From NCBI GenBank assembly GCA_002270565.1, contig NQMI01000026.1, positions 186,001 through 250,000 of the forward strand: a stretch of 64,000 bases of DNA. Reading direction: 5' to 3'. This DNA is from Stenocarpella maydis. Lineage: Eukaryota > Ascomycota > Sordariomycetes > Diaporthales > Diaporthaceae. The stretch's first letter is position 1. The number at the start of each line of letters is the position of its first letter. The translations under genes were made by a program, and so were the position numbers. The notes below the pieces were generated by a model. It was given only the letters and a program-made list of their open reading frames with translations. It was not told the origin of the DNA and did not search any database. Shown piece by piece: positions 11,761 to 22,718 of the stretch.

Positions 11761-13073
11761 TCAAATCAACTCTTGCACAGTCTCGTTCTTGGCGAGGTGT
11801 GTAGGGAAACCTCCGGCGAGGACTGTCCTCAGGAAGTCTACCTTTGCCGAAAGCGCCCAGCTGTCGATTGTCATCTTGTCCTTGCCCACGATGATTGTCT
11901 GCCGGTATCCGAACTCATTCACGTCGCCGCCGTGCGAGCTAACCACGGCGTTGCCGCCCGTGTGCGGGTTGGATGCGGCCCATCCGGCTGTCGAGTAGCC
12001 CGGCCCTTTGCCTCGTTCGAGTCCAGTCGCGATGCTGTTAAAGTCCGACTTGAGGTGCCGTCTGTCGCGCTTAGACATGGATTTCGAGCCCTTGGACGCC
12101 TCCCGCATCTGCTGCGCCAGTCTCTTGGGGTCATATCGGAGGTTCATCTTCTCTCCAGAGGATTCCTCGAATTCTGTCGCCGTCTCAAACAGCAGCGCGA
12201 TGTTGTTGCCAGCGCTGGTCTGCACGTAGGCGTCGGTGCTGTTGAGCTGGTCCACAAATGCCTCCAGGGCTTGGGCGCTCTGATCAGAAAGGTCCTCTAG
12301 ATGAGCGGCCATGAAGGCCCAGCTTTCGAGGGCGGCGACAACCACAGGGGCGACGTCAGCTGCGTCCACGGAGTGGCCGTCGCTCTCGACAATCTCAATC
12401 ATGTACTGCATCATGTCCTCGGCAGCCTCCGTTGACCCGTCGCCATACATGGCCGCTACGGCGAGGGCGCGGATCGCGGCCACCTTGACTTCTTGGACTC
12501 CGTCGTCCTCGCAGGTGGACTTGAGGCTTGAGACGTATTGTTCGAGGATCGTGTCAGTAGGGTTCGTAAGGATCGTCACAGAAAGAGCCTTGAGCGCAAG
12601 CGTGCGCTCGGTGGCGCTGACGCCCGACTTGATGGCTCTCACGAGGCCAAGCACCAGGTCATTCATAGGCGCCTCTATCTCCGAGCGGACATAGTAGTGT
12701 CGCGCCAGATGCAAGTACGACTTGAGCATGTCCTCCCTCTCCTGGTTGCTGATCTTCTTGCGCTCGCCAGAACGGCCGCCGGCGACGATCTGTGAAACTC
12801 GTGCGTTCAGGCGGTCGACCCAGGCGCGCCCTGTGCCGTCGTCGTCACCGTGGTCGGACGCGCCCGAGGTGGTGCTCATGGTCATCATGTCGTCGAAATC
12901 GGAGTCGCTGTCGCCCTCATCCTCGGACGCGTAGCGGCTAGGGGGGCGCGAGCCGGCGGGGGAGTGCCCGGGGAGGTGATTGGCGTCGCGGACTTGGAGT
13001 CGGGGCGTGAACGCGCCTTGCGGGACTGGGTCTTGCCACTCTCGAGGAGAGCTTTCTTGCGAAGGTCGTGCAT
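11761..13073 (-). CDS. interferon-related developmental regulator (IFRD) family protein, apparent 1-nt frameshift near the N terminus
   Basis: IFRD-family proteins are helical HEAT/armadillo-type regulators linked to transcription control in animals; the fungal role is poorly known. The C-terminal frame (stop at 11761, open past 12888) encodes the helical IFRD domain and ends with the conserved block EFGYRQTIIVGKDKMT and a terminal VDFLRTVLAGGF segment typical of the IFRD C-terminal domain. The natural N terminus, MHDLRKKALLESGK (ATG at 13073), lies in another frame. The two frames meet in a six-G run at 12941-12946. One extra G would join them and give about 437 aa, the expected family size, with an acidic linker after the join. 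I see no good intron here, so an assembly homopolymer error or a real frameshift is more likely. Exact start and function are less sure than family membership. Confidence 0.85.
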
Positions 13074-14980
13074 GTTGGGCTTGCGGTTTCAGTGGTGGTG
13101 TTGCGCGCCGGCAAGGCTTGGAATGGGCAACGGTGTGGGGTGCGTGTTAGGTGTGGGAATGGTCAAATGCTATGTGATGCTGCGATGCAAAGATGAATGC
13201 GGGAACAATGTTCGTGGGTAGAGCGCTGCTTGGCATAAAATCCATGGGGGTTGGTCGCGGTCGTTATGGGTTTAAAAAGGTGCGGGAGGTGGCGTAGACG
13301 ATAGCTAGCTGGTCGTGGAGGATGGAAATGGGACGGGAGAAATACGATGTTCAGAGGCCCGGGGGGGGGGATTTGGCCACTCAGGTCCGCTCCAAAAAGA
13401 CCCAAAGACATGCTGCTTTAATAATTGTACGGTGTGACCCGCGTCTGCCGGTCCAGCCCGTCAAAATTATGTTAGCTGCCCAGCCCCAGCCCCAGGTTCA
13501 GGTTCAGGTTCATACCTGGTAGATTGAATTGACTAGCTGGGTATTGGTGTATCGGCTATGGTTTTTCCATGAATGCCATTTTATCCGCCATCTTGTCGTC
13601 CTCGGACTAAGTCATCTGTACGCACGAGAGGAGCAGCAGCAGCAGAGCCTCTCATTTACATCCAGGTGATAGATGCCCGGGTCCCGAAGATGTTTCCTGG
13701 TGACGACATTCAGGGCGAACATTGAACTCTTGCAGTCATGGCCCCCACATTTTCTGTCGACCCGCCTTATGTGGGTCAACCGACGCGATGGCGGGCAGGC
13801 GGGGCAGCAGTATTAGTAGTGTATAGGTAGTGTAGAGGACGCCCGAGGTGTATGGAGTACATAGTGTACACGGAGCTGGCCTGTGCGGTGGGCAAGGGGA
13901 TAGAGTGATTGCAGCGGCGCTAGGCTGGAAATAGCTTCGCTTTGTGCCGAGCCGAGGCGGACACTGTTTTTGGACCTCGCAGTTACAACCATCCAGTATA
14001 GTGTATACCTAAGCACTACAGATATAGACAATACACTATAGAAGTGAATGGACAAGCCCCAATTCGAGCAAGGTGGACCTCGACTCGAAACTATCTCATA
14101 CTTGGGTATGCACCAGTCTTGTACAATACCATGAGCGTTTGCCCGGGGTTGCCTGTTGAATGTGCTGAGTCTATGCGGTGTGTCTCCACCCACCCTACCT
14201 GGGGTACCTAGGCAGACGTGCAGGTTGTCAGCTGCGGACGGGACTGACGGAGCAACTTGAGGTGAGCTCTTGAAACGACAACCCCGCTTGCCCGTATCTA
14301 CTATCTGCCCGCGCTGCTGATAGGGGTTGCCTCTGATACTATACCCAAGGCGTCTAGGTATATTGTTCGTGATTCTTCCTGTTGGCAGATAGACACCATG
14401 ACAGACTTAATAAGCGTCGAGCATCGACCTACTACTACTAATCCGAGAGCCCAAGCAGTCTCGTAGGGTGGCTGCCTGCCTGTTATTTAGCCGCAGCACA
14501 CACACGCACGGCCACTCTCTTCCCATCCCTAACAGCAAAGCAAACCAACGGCACTGCACTCACTGCGCTGCACTGCACAAGGAGTGCGAAGGGAGCTCAG
14601 TGGGCCTGCCTGTCCTGCCCCACCTTCCCCATCCCGCACCAGTGCTCTCCCTGCCTACCTACACCTCCATCTCCAAACCACCGCCGTCCACTCTCCTTGG
14701 CCTCTCTTTGACCAAGACTTAGTCGGCGCCGCCACAACCCTCGAGTCTGCTGCGCTGTCATCGTAGCTCATTTTCTCGCATTCTCTTACTTCTACCTTGT
14801 CTCCCCCTCCACCCTACACACGTCCGTCTCGGAATCCGCTGGTCAACGTCCTCGACCGTCTCTCCCCGACCTGTCTAGCCTATCAACCACTTGTCCTAGT
14901 GCCGACCATCAACCTCTGGAGCCTTGTTAGGTCGACCTCGACCCTGCGCATCTGTCATCACTACCCTGCACCACAATCAT
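13074..14980. promoter_or_regulatory. divergent promoter region between the IFRD and FHA genes
   Basis: No gene is recognisable. The part next to the FHA gene (about 14,600-14,960) is strongly pyrimidine-rich, as fungal promoters and 5' UTRs often are. Short tandem repeats of CAGCCC and CAGGTT type occur at about 13,480-13,512, and a G9 run near 13,362. Confidence 0.5.
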
Positions 14981-17352
14981 ATGCACAAAATGGCCTCGAA
15001 AGCCACCGACGAGGACTCCGGTGAGTCTCATGTCTTCATCCCCGCTTATCCCCCGGACAGGCGCTTCTTGTGCTGCCTTGATCATTTGCCCAACGAAGCC
15101 TCATTTCTGCTTCTTCCCCTGACCGACATGTTCTGAGAAATGCATCGTACAGTCCTCATCTTGCTCTCGACCAAGAGTCCCGCCAATATTACCCACCCAG
15201 AGCGCCGAATCCGCCTTACCCAGTCCCGCCCAACACTCAAGATCGGACGGTCAAGCAATCGCACTGCCTTGGCACTCATGCCGCTCCTGGACAACGCATA
15301 CTTCGACTCGCCCGTCATGAGTCGAGAACACGCTGAGATCGAGGCTGACATTCCTCGCCAGGTCAGCCCGATGCTCCAGGAATGTCTACCTAGGACTTGG
15401 CTAACTTGCTCCCAGGTCGTCAAAATCCGTGACGCAGGCTCCATGCACGGGACATACGTCAACGACGAACCACTTGACGGCGAGGTCTTCCGGACTCTTG
15501 CCAGCGGTGATGAAGTGACATTTGGCTCCTCTGTTTACCGTAACCAGAAGACATTCCAGCCTGCCACTGTGACAGTCGGGATAGAGTTTAAGGCTGCGTT
15601 AGTCCTCACCTCTCTTGATATTGCACGGATGATACTGACGGTGAATTGTATAGCGGTCAAGCGCATCACTCTCCTAGCCGTGTCTTCACTGTTCCGGACG
15701 ACTGCTCAACTGATGAGAACGAGCCCTTCGATGACAACACCCCTCGCAAGATCCCCATCTTCATGTCTGATGAGGGCAAGGACATGAATACATGGGAGGA
15801 GATTAATCAGGAACGCGACATGGTGCGTCAGATGGATGGTATCATCGAAATCGATTCCTCGTCTGAGTCCGACTCGGACGAGCTTCGGCATGACTGCACT
15901 TCTGTCATGTCTGGCGATGTTGATGACATGCATGCCAGAGACATGGTGCCAGACTTTGATGATGACGACGAGTCAATAAGCCTGACGGATGATCCTGATG
16001 ACGACACAAGCTCTGCACCCGCGAGTCCGGCCGAGTCTATTGATCTGGACGACCCGATTTCCTCAGGGGCTCGTTCGCCATCCTGGAATAGTGTTTCCAC
16101 GGATCCACAGAGTGACCACTTGGAAAGGCAGCCCCCATCGGGCCACAATTCTGAAGATGAGCAAGGTGTTTTCCTCTACGACACCGAGTCTCAAGAGATG
16201 GATGACATTGATCCTGTCGATGTCGACTTCGACCGTGACCCGCAACCTGTCATCCACCAGAGCCAGTATTTGCAGGCACAGACTACTCTTCCGGCGCAAA
16301 CTGTCCCTTCCGGACATCCTACACTCCCCTCAATCAACACCGCGTTGCGTGCTCAGGAGCAATTCGCTCAGGAACACTTTGCGGACTTCGACTTTCAACT
16401 TGCCCCCGTAGTGCAGCTGGCGCCGCGCCGACCAAGCCCGTCCGACGCCGTACTCCTTGTCGGCCGTGGTCAACATGGATCCGAGGACGATTGTCCGGTC
16501 ACAGTGGATAGCTTAGGACGCAAGAGCGGCAAGCCTGACTTTTTCGAAGCCCGAGAACAGAACAAGATCAAGATTTTGCACTCCGCCTCTTTGGCACCGT
16601 CACCCACGCACAGAGCCAACATCCTCAAGGAGACACTCCCTCCTCCAACTGGGAATATCGCACCATTCCCTTTATCTCCATTCAAGGGAGTTGAACTTGC
16701 ATCTGCTCATGTATTAGATAGAGTTTGCTTGGAAGCCCTTCAGCATCAGGAGGTTCATACAGCGCCTGTGTTACTGCCTCTTGCAAGCCAGGACGTTGAA
16801 CGCAAGCTGAGAGAGCCCTTTCCAATGCTACCCAAGGAAGCTCTCTCGACTGCACCTGTTGGGGGGCCTTCGGATACGAGCGTCAAACCGCCGGAAGCTC
16901 TAGATCCAGCGTGGACTGCAACCTCTGCCGACGAGTTGTTCCGAATGAAACAATCGGCCGAAATTCGGACGCACCGGGCGCCGAGTCGTGTTTTGGGCCC
17001 CACGGAGCCTATCGGTACCGAACCCTCAGAGCCGCGGAAAGACACTGCCAAGGGCAAGCGGAAGGCAGCTGAGATCTCGGAGACAGCAGATCATCGGGAA
17101 GTTATCTGGCATAAGCAATCCGCTGCTGGCCAGCAGCTTGCATCTAGCACTCTTGTCCCTGCCCAGCCAGACATCGACATGGATTTGTCGAGGCTGTCGT
17201 TCCAAAATGCACCAGAGGAAAGACCCACGGCCGTGAGACCGACCAAGATGAGAAAAATAGCCGAGCGGGTCGGCTACGCTGCCCTGGGTGGCGCCACCGT
17301 CGGCGCGATGGTTTTGACGTCCCTCATTTACACTGCGCCCAACTTTACATGA
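14981..17352 (+). CDS. FHA-domain protein with C-terminal transmembrane segment, four exons, 705 aa
   Basis: The FHA domain binds phosphothreonine peptides, so this is probably a signalling adaptor anchored to a membrane by its tail. Exons are 14981-15020, 15153-15361, 15416-15585 and 15654-17352; all frames join. The second intron (54 nt) is free of stops and a multiple of three. The third uses the weaker donor GTTTAAG, the only GT that keeps frame. FHA signatures are visible at residues about 40-125: KIGRS (43-47), SREHAEIE (70-77) and HGTYVN (94-99). The middle is acidic, Ser/Asp-rich and probably disordered. The last 25 or so residues form a hydrophobic helix (VGYAALGGATVGAMV...). The architecture recalls SLMAP/Far9-type STRIPAK proteins, but I see no coiled coil, so I do not claim that identity. 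Translation could also start at the ATG at 14990. Confidence 0.88.
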
Positions 17353-18921
17353 GCAATAGTTGGTCCGCTCACGCACTTCCATCTGCCTCCTTGTAACGCC
17401 TTCTTGCATGAACTTTGGCCAGGGTAAAGTGGATTTTTTTTCTTGGGGGGCGCGCAGGATCGTAATTAATTTCCTGGACTTTCTTTCTCTTTGCGTTTGA
17501 TGATGCGTGATACTGCCATAGGTTGGAGCTCGGGCGAGGCATCTTACACTCTAGGGCCTTGCGGAGGAAGTGTTTAGGATTCTCTTGAGTCGTCCCGGTT
17601 GGACCGATCTCTGGGCGGATATGATCACTGCGGCAGATGATTACGAAATGATTTCTTAGTCTATTCTTGCTCAGGTGCAAAAGGAATAGTTCTCTACCAC
17701 AATGCCACGCTGCTTAAGACCAATCTGTTCTCAGTAGGTGAATATGACTTCATTACAGGGGCCGTGGCTATGAAAAGCCGGGAGATGCGTGATGACCGCC
17801 ATGCAAATCGTCTCCATACGTTGAATCAATCTGGCTGGCCGGCAGGACTATGTTCGGACATGGTTCCAGGACTGGCAATGAGCCAACACGAGACCAAATG
17901 TGAAGCCAGACAGTACGTTTAGCAGACAAATTGGCTGATGTCGTTACCATCACTCTCTACGCACCCATGGAGGGTTGAACGACAGTGAAGAAGAATGTTT
18001 GAGAGAGTAACAAAAGCTCAACGGTGTCCTTGATAGACTACATAGGTACTCCGAATCTCCCGAAGCAATGATAGGTGCGTGTGTTGACATGAAATCCTCG
18101 GTCCGATGGTGGCGCTGACGCTCTTAGACCTTAATGTATGTCCAAGATAGAACAGGTTCAGATCCTCATGTGTTGAAGTGAGTTATACAGAGGACAACGC
18201 ATAAGGTGAATACCTGCCTGAGATGTCTCTGAGCCCAAGAGGTAAACCTGTGGCTCAATTTGACGCAGCTGCATGCAAAGTTGTTGTCATCTCATTCTTA
18301 ATGTGGACTTCTCGTAAGTTCTTGTGCGTAGTGTGGATACTTGCATGTGACTTTTTAATGAGATGGCTTGATGCACTTGGTTGCGGAAGACAGCCAAGTA
18401 GATTGGGACGAGATAGTAGAGCCATCAGTGTGTTCCAAGGCTCCAGTGCAGATAGGCGTCTCTTAGCTGGCCAGTGGTCGCTTCCGCCTCTCATTTCACA
18501 TGAGGGACTGAAGCTAGCATCCTTTGACTGGCGTTCCGCAACGCTGGAATATTCTCATGATGGAATAGGTTGTGACAACGCAAGCTTGTAGTGGCCCACG
18601 GGTAAATGAAATGTCGGGATTATTACTGGAATCGTCTGCAGCTTGCTCCAGCACTGCCCGCCGTCAGGACCTGCTAGGCAGATACCTGCATGGTGGTCAA
18701 CATTGGCAGACAGGTAATATAAATATAAAGCGAAGGTGAAATGCTGACCATAGATGTGATACTTGATTGGCCACACCCCTGCTCGGGTATCTGGAGTGCA
18801 GACGAGGACCGGCTCCGCACTCGGCGGGCTGCTTTTTTGGGGTAATTCTTTGCCCCCCGAGAGAAAACGCAAGAAGAGTCATTCCTTTACATTTACACAA
18901 CTCCATGTGTCTCTGGTCGCA
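17353..18921. other. intergenic region, no gene seen
   Basis: This stretch lies between the FHA gene and the aconitase-family gene, both on the plus strand. The 122-codon ORF starting at 18223 has no motif or splice support. The part just before 18922 should hold the aconitase promoter; no clear element stands out. Confidence 0.5.
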
Positions 18922-21454
18922 ATGAGGTCAATTGAAGCCGCCAGACGCTCAGGAGCGTTGGCGAAGGTAAGCCCGCCCCTCAACACTCAAAATGGCGCCT
19001 GGAGGCTAACAATTCTCCATTAGGGCGCCATCCATCGCCAGCAACTTCGTTGCGCCCCAACTTACACGCAAACCCGCCGCCTTCTCTCAACCGGCCCTGC
19101 CCTCCCCCCTGTGTACGAGACGCTCTACACGAAATATGCCGAAGTCAGACGAGTGCTTGGTCCACAGAGGCTCACGCTGGCAGAGAAGATCCTCTACAGC
19201 CATCTGAACAACCCAGAGGAGAACCTCTTGACCAACACCAACAATGGTCGCGACATCCGAGGAAAGGCGAACTTGCCGCTCAAGCCTGACCGGGTCAACA
19301 TGCAGGATGCCTCCGCCCAGATGGCCCTGCTGCAATTCATGGCATGCAACCTCCCCCAGACCGCGATCCCCGCGAGCATCCACTGCGACCACCTCATCGT
19401 TGGCGAGCAGGGCGCCGAGAAGGACCTGTCTGCTGGCCTGAGCGCGAACCAGGAGATCTTTGACTTCCTCGAATCAGCGGGCAGGAAGTACGGCATCGAC
19501 TTCTGGCCACCAGGCGCCGGTATCATACACCAGACCGTGCTGGAGAACTACGCCCGGCCGGGCTTGATGATGCTGGGCACAGACAGCCACACGCCCAACG
19601 CCGGCGGTCTCTGCACAATCGCCATCGGCGTCGGTGGCGCTGATGCCGTTGAGGCCCTTGTCGGTGCGCCATGGGAGCTCAAGGCCCCCAAGGTGCTGGG
19701 CGTGCGCCTGACGGGCAGGCTCAACGAGTGGGCCTCACCCAAGGACATCATCCTCCACCTGGCTGGCAAGCTGACGGTCCGTGGCGGCACTGGTTTTATC
19801 ATAGAGTATTTTGGACCTGGTGTTGAGACGCTCAGCTGCACTGGCATGTCCACAGTGTGCAATATGGGGTAGGCCAAACTTGAACTGTTTATGGTTCTTT
19901 GCTGGATTGTTGACGTATTCTAGTGCTGAGGTTGGCGCAACCACTTCCGTATTCCCCTTTACAGAAGCCTCCGCAAGGTATCTTGAAGCCACTCGGAGAG
20001 GAGACTTGGCCAGTGCGGCCAAGGTTTTCCAGAACTTCCCCGGCGTCGGCAACTCGGAAGACGCGTACTTCAGGTTTAAGGCCGACGAGGGCGCCGAGTA
20101 CGACCAACTGATCGAGATCGACCTTTCAAAGCTGGAACCACACATCAATGGGCCGCATACTCCAGATTTGTCAACGCCTCTGTCTCAGTTCAAGGAGACA
20201 GTGCAAGAGGAGAATTGGCCAGAGAAGGTCTCCGCGGGCCTCATTGGCAGCTGCACAAACAGCTCGTACGAGGACATGACCAGGGTGGAGAGCTTAGTCA
20301 AGGCCGCCGAGAAAGCTGGGCTGAAGCCTGCGACCGATTTCTACGTTACTCCCGGCAGTGAGCAGATCCGGGCAACTCTGGAGCGCGACGGGATTTTGGA
20401 AACATTTACCGGCGCCGGTGGTATTGTCCTCTCAAATGCATGCGGACCTTGCATTGGACAATGGAAGCGGCGAGACGGTGTTGAGAAGGGTACACCAAAC
20501 GCGATATTAACATCCTATAACCGGAATTTCCGTGGCCGAAACGATGGCAACCTCGAGACCATGAACTTTCTTGCCTCTCCCGAAATAGTCACGGCAATGG
20601 CATTTGCCGGCTCCACCACCTTCAACCCCATGACCGATACCCTGAAGACGCCCGACGGCAAGGATTTCCGCTTCCCGGCACCAAAGGGCATGGAAGACCC
20701 CAAGACTCCCTTCGAGTTCGGCAACGAGACGTTCAAGGTCCTGTCACAGGCGCCAGACCCCAGCGTCCCGGTCGCCATCTCTCCCACCTCGGAGCGCCTC
20801 GCCCTCCTGGACCCGTTCGAGCCATTCCCCGACCACGACCTCACCGGGCTCCAAGTCCTCGTCAAGGTCAAGGGCAAGTGCACCACCGATACCATCTCCG
20901 CCGCAGGCCCGTGGCTCAAGTACAAGGGCCACCTCCCCAACATCGCCACCAACACGCTCAATACGGCCGTGAACGCGGCCACGGACGAGGTGAACGCGGC
21001 GTACGACTTTAACGGTAGCAAGCACACGATCCCAGACCTTATGAAGAAGTGGAAGCACGAGGGCCGGCAGTGGCTCGTCGTCGCGGAGCACAACTACGGC
21101 GAAGGGTCCGCGCGCGAGCACGCGGCGCTCCAGCCGCGGTACCTGGGGGCCCGGATCATCGTGTGCAAGAGCTTCGCGCGCATCCACGAGACGAACCTCA
21201 AGAAGCAGGGCGTGGTGCCCCTGACGTTCGCAGACGAGGCCGACTACGACCGGATCGACGCGTGCGACGAGGTCGCCACGGTGGGGCTGTACGAGATGCT
21301 GCAGAACGGGGGCCGCGGCGAAGTGCAGCTGAGGGTGACCAAGAGGAGCACGGGCGAGGAGTTCCTCGTCCCCGTCAAGCACGCCGTCAGCAAGGACCAG
21401 GCGGGCTTCATACTGGCGGGAAGTGCCCTGAACTTGCTCTCAAAGGGGGTTTGA
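18922..21454 (+). CDS. mitochondrial aconitase family enzyme, aconitase-2/homocitrate dehydratase-like, 806 aa
   Basis: Members isomerise citrate to isocitrate or dehydrate homocitrate in lysine synthesis, using a [4Fe-4S] cluster in the mitochondrial matrix. Exons are 18922-18966, 19024-19868 and 19924-21454, with introns of 57 and 55 nt. The N terminus ([11 protein letters not shown]..., then an Arg-rich stretch after the first intron) looks like a mitochondrial presequence. Three cluster cysteines are present: C407 in [11 protein letters not shown] and C470/C473 in [11 protein letters not shown], with the same 63 and 3 spacing as in classical aconitases. Other family blocks are [43 protein letters not shown] and [15 protein letters not shown]. 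Canonical aconitase has GSSREH where this has GSAREH, and other blocks diverge too. I therefore favour the second fungal paralogue (Aco2/AcoB type) over the TCA-cycle enzyme; sequence alone does not settle the substrate. Confidence 0.92.
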
Positions 21455-22718
21455 GTGCGCGGTTTCTTTAAATGGTGTTAAATAAAAGGCGACAACAAAA
21501 AGAAAGTGATGATTGTCTGTAGAAGTACCAGGGAAAAGCTTGTATGCTTCATGAAAGGTTTATATTTATATGAAATGGTGCATATATCTGACAGCTGTGG
21601 CGTTGCTGGCTTTTGACAATTAAAAAAACTTCTAACCGGTCTTTTTTTTGGGGGGGGGGGGAGGAGAGTCGCGACCGTTCAAAACACTTAGTACCTCTAG
21701 GCATTTTGGAATAGCAAGGCGTGAATTGCAACGTCATGTGAGAAGGCATGCTTCTCGCGTTATTGACGTATAACATTGGAGGCTTCACGAGGGAAGAGGT
21801 AGGCCTGAGCTCTATTGTGCAGCTACTGTGGCATATTTCATCTTCGCCAGAAATGGTGCGCACCAATTCTACAGCTCGATAGAACCGCGCCATCTATACA
21901 TACTGATTGACGATCAGAGCCTTGTGCTAGCTATCAGCCTGAGGTGCGAGAATGACTATTTGGCCGGCATGAAAAGTTTTATTCTCGGGAAAAAAGATGT
22001 CGAGTAGCGAGGCTCGGAGCGAATCTTTAGCATTCTAGGCAAGCAGCAACAGTATTTGTTTTAACGCTGTCTGTTTCCAGGAGTGAAATGTCTGGTCAGC
22101 AAAGCAGCCTCGCGACTTAGATAGTCCCCGCAGTCCGTGCCTCGTATTAGGCAGCCCGGAAAGACCAGGGTTAGGGGTTTGCTCGGCCAGCCTCACCAGC
22201 AGAGTCTGCTTTCGAGGAATGCCTCTTTTGTTTCTATTTTGTTGTGCCCGACACAGCTGGTTTCTGTGTTATTCGGTACGCCTAGAATGACTCATATGTC
22301 GGCAATTAGGCCCAGCTAGCATTTTGAAGCGTTCTGAGCTGCGCGGGCCACGGTCATTGAAATGAGAGGCATCCTCGCCTCCCAAAACTGGAAAGGTATT
22401 CGAATGCTGCTCTTCAATGTTCTAGTCCATGCAACCGTAACCCCGTCTGACCGATGTTCAATGTTGGCCAGATGAACAATGTTCTCCTCTTGAGTTGTGG
22501 TTATAGGCTTCAAGTTCGTATCAGCCCAGAAGCCTCCAGATCGAGCTTCCATCCATCCTACAGCTAGTTACATGCAGCACAACAAAGTATAGTTAATGGC
22601 CAGGGCAGCAAGTCACTGCCCTGAGGTCACCCCAGTGCCAGGGTAATGTACAAAAAGTTCCTCCCAACGTGATAAACCCACTCAGCCAATGTATCTAGCA
22701 ATCTTAATTAAGCTATTC
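21455..22718. other. convergent intergenic region, no gene seen
   Basis: This is the 3' side of both the aconitase-family gene and the PHD-finger gene. It contains a T8-G12 homopolymer pair near 21,641-21,660 and AT-rich 3' UTR-like sequence. The 78-codon minus-strand ORF at 22316-22552 has no support. Confidence 0.5.

Noticed and set aside
20744..21382. 212-codon minus-strand ORF opposite the aconitase-family gene
   Set aside because: Antisense shadow with Val/Arg/Leu-rich composition; the plus strand carries clear aconitase blocks.
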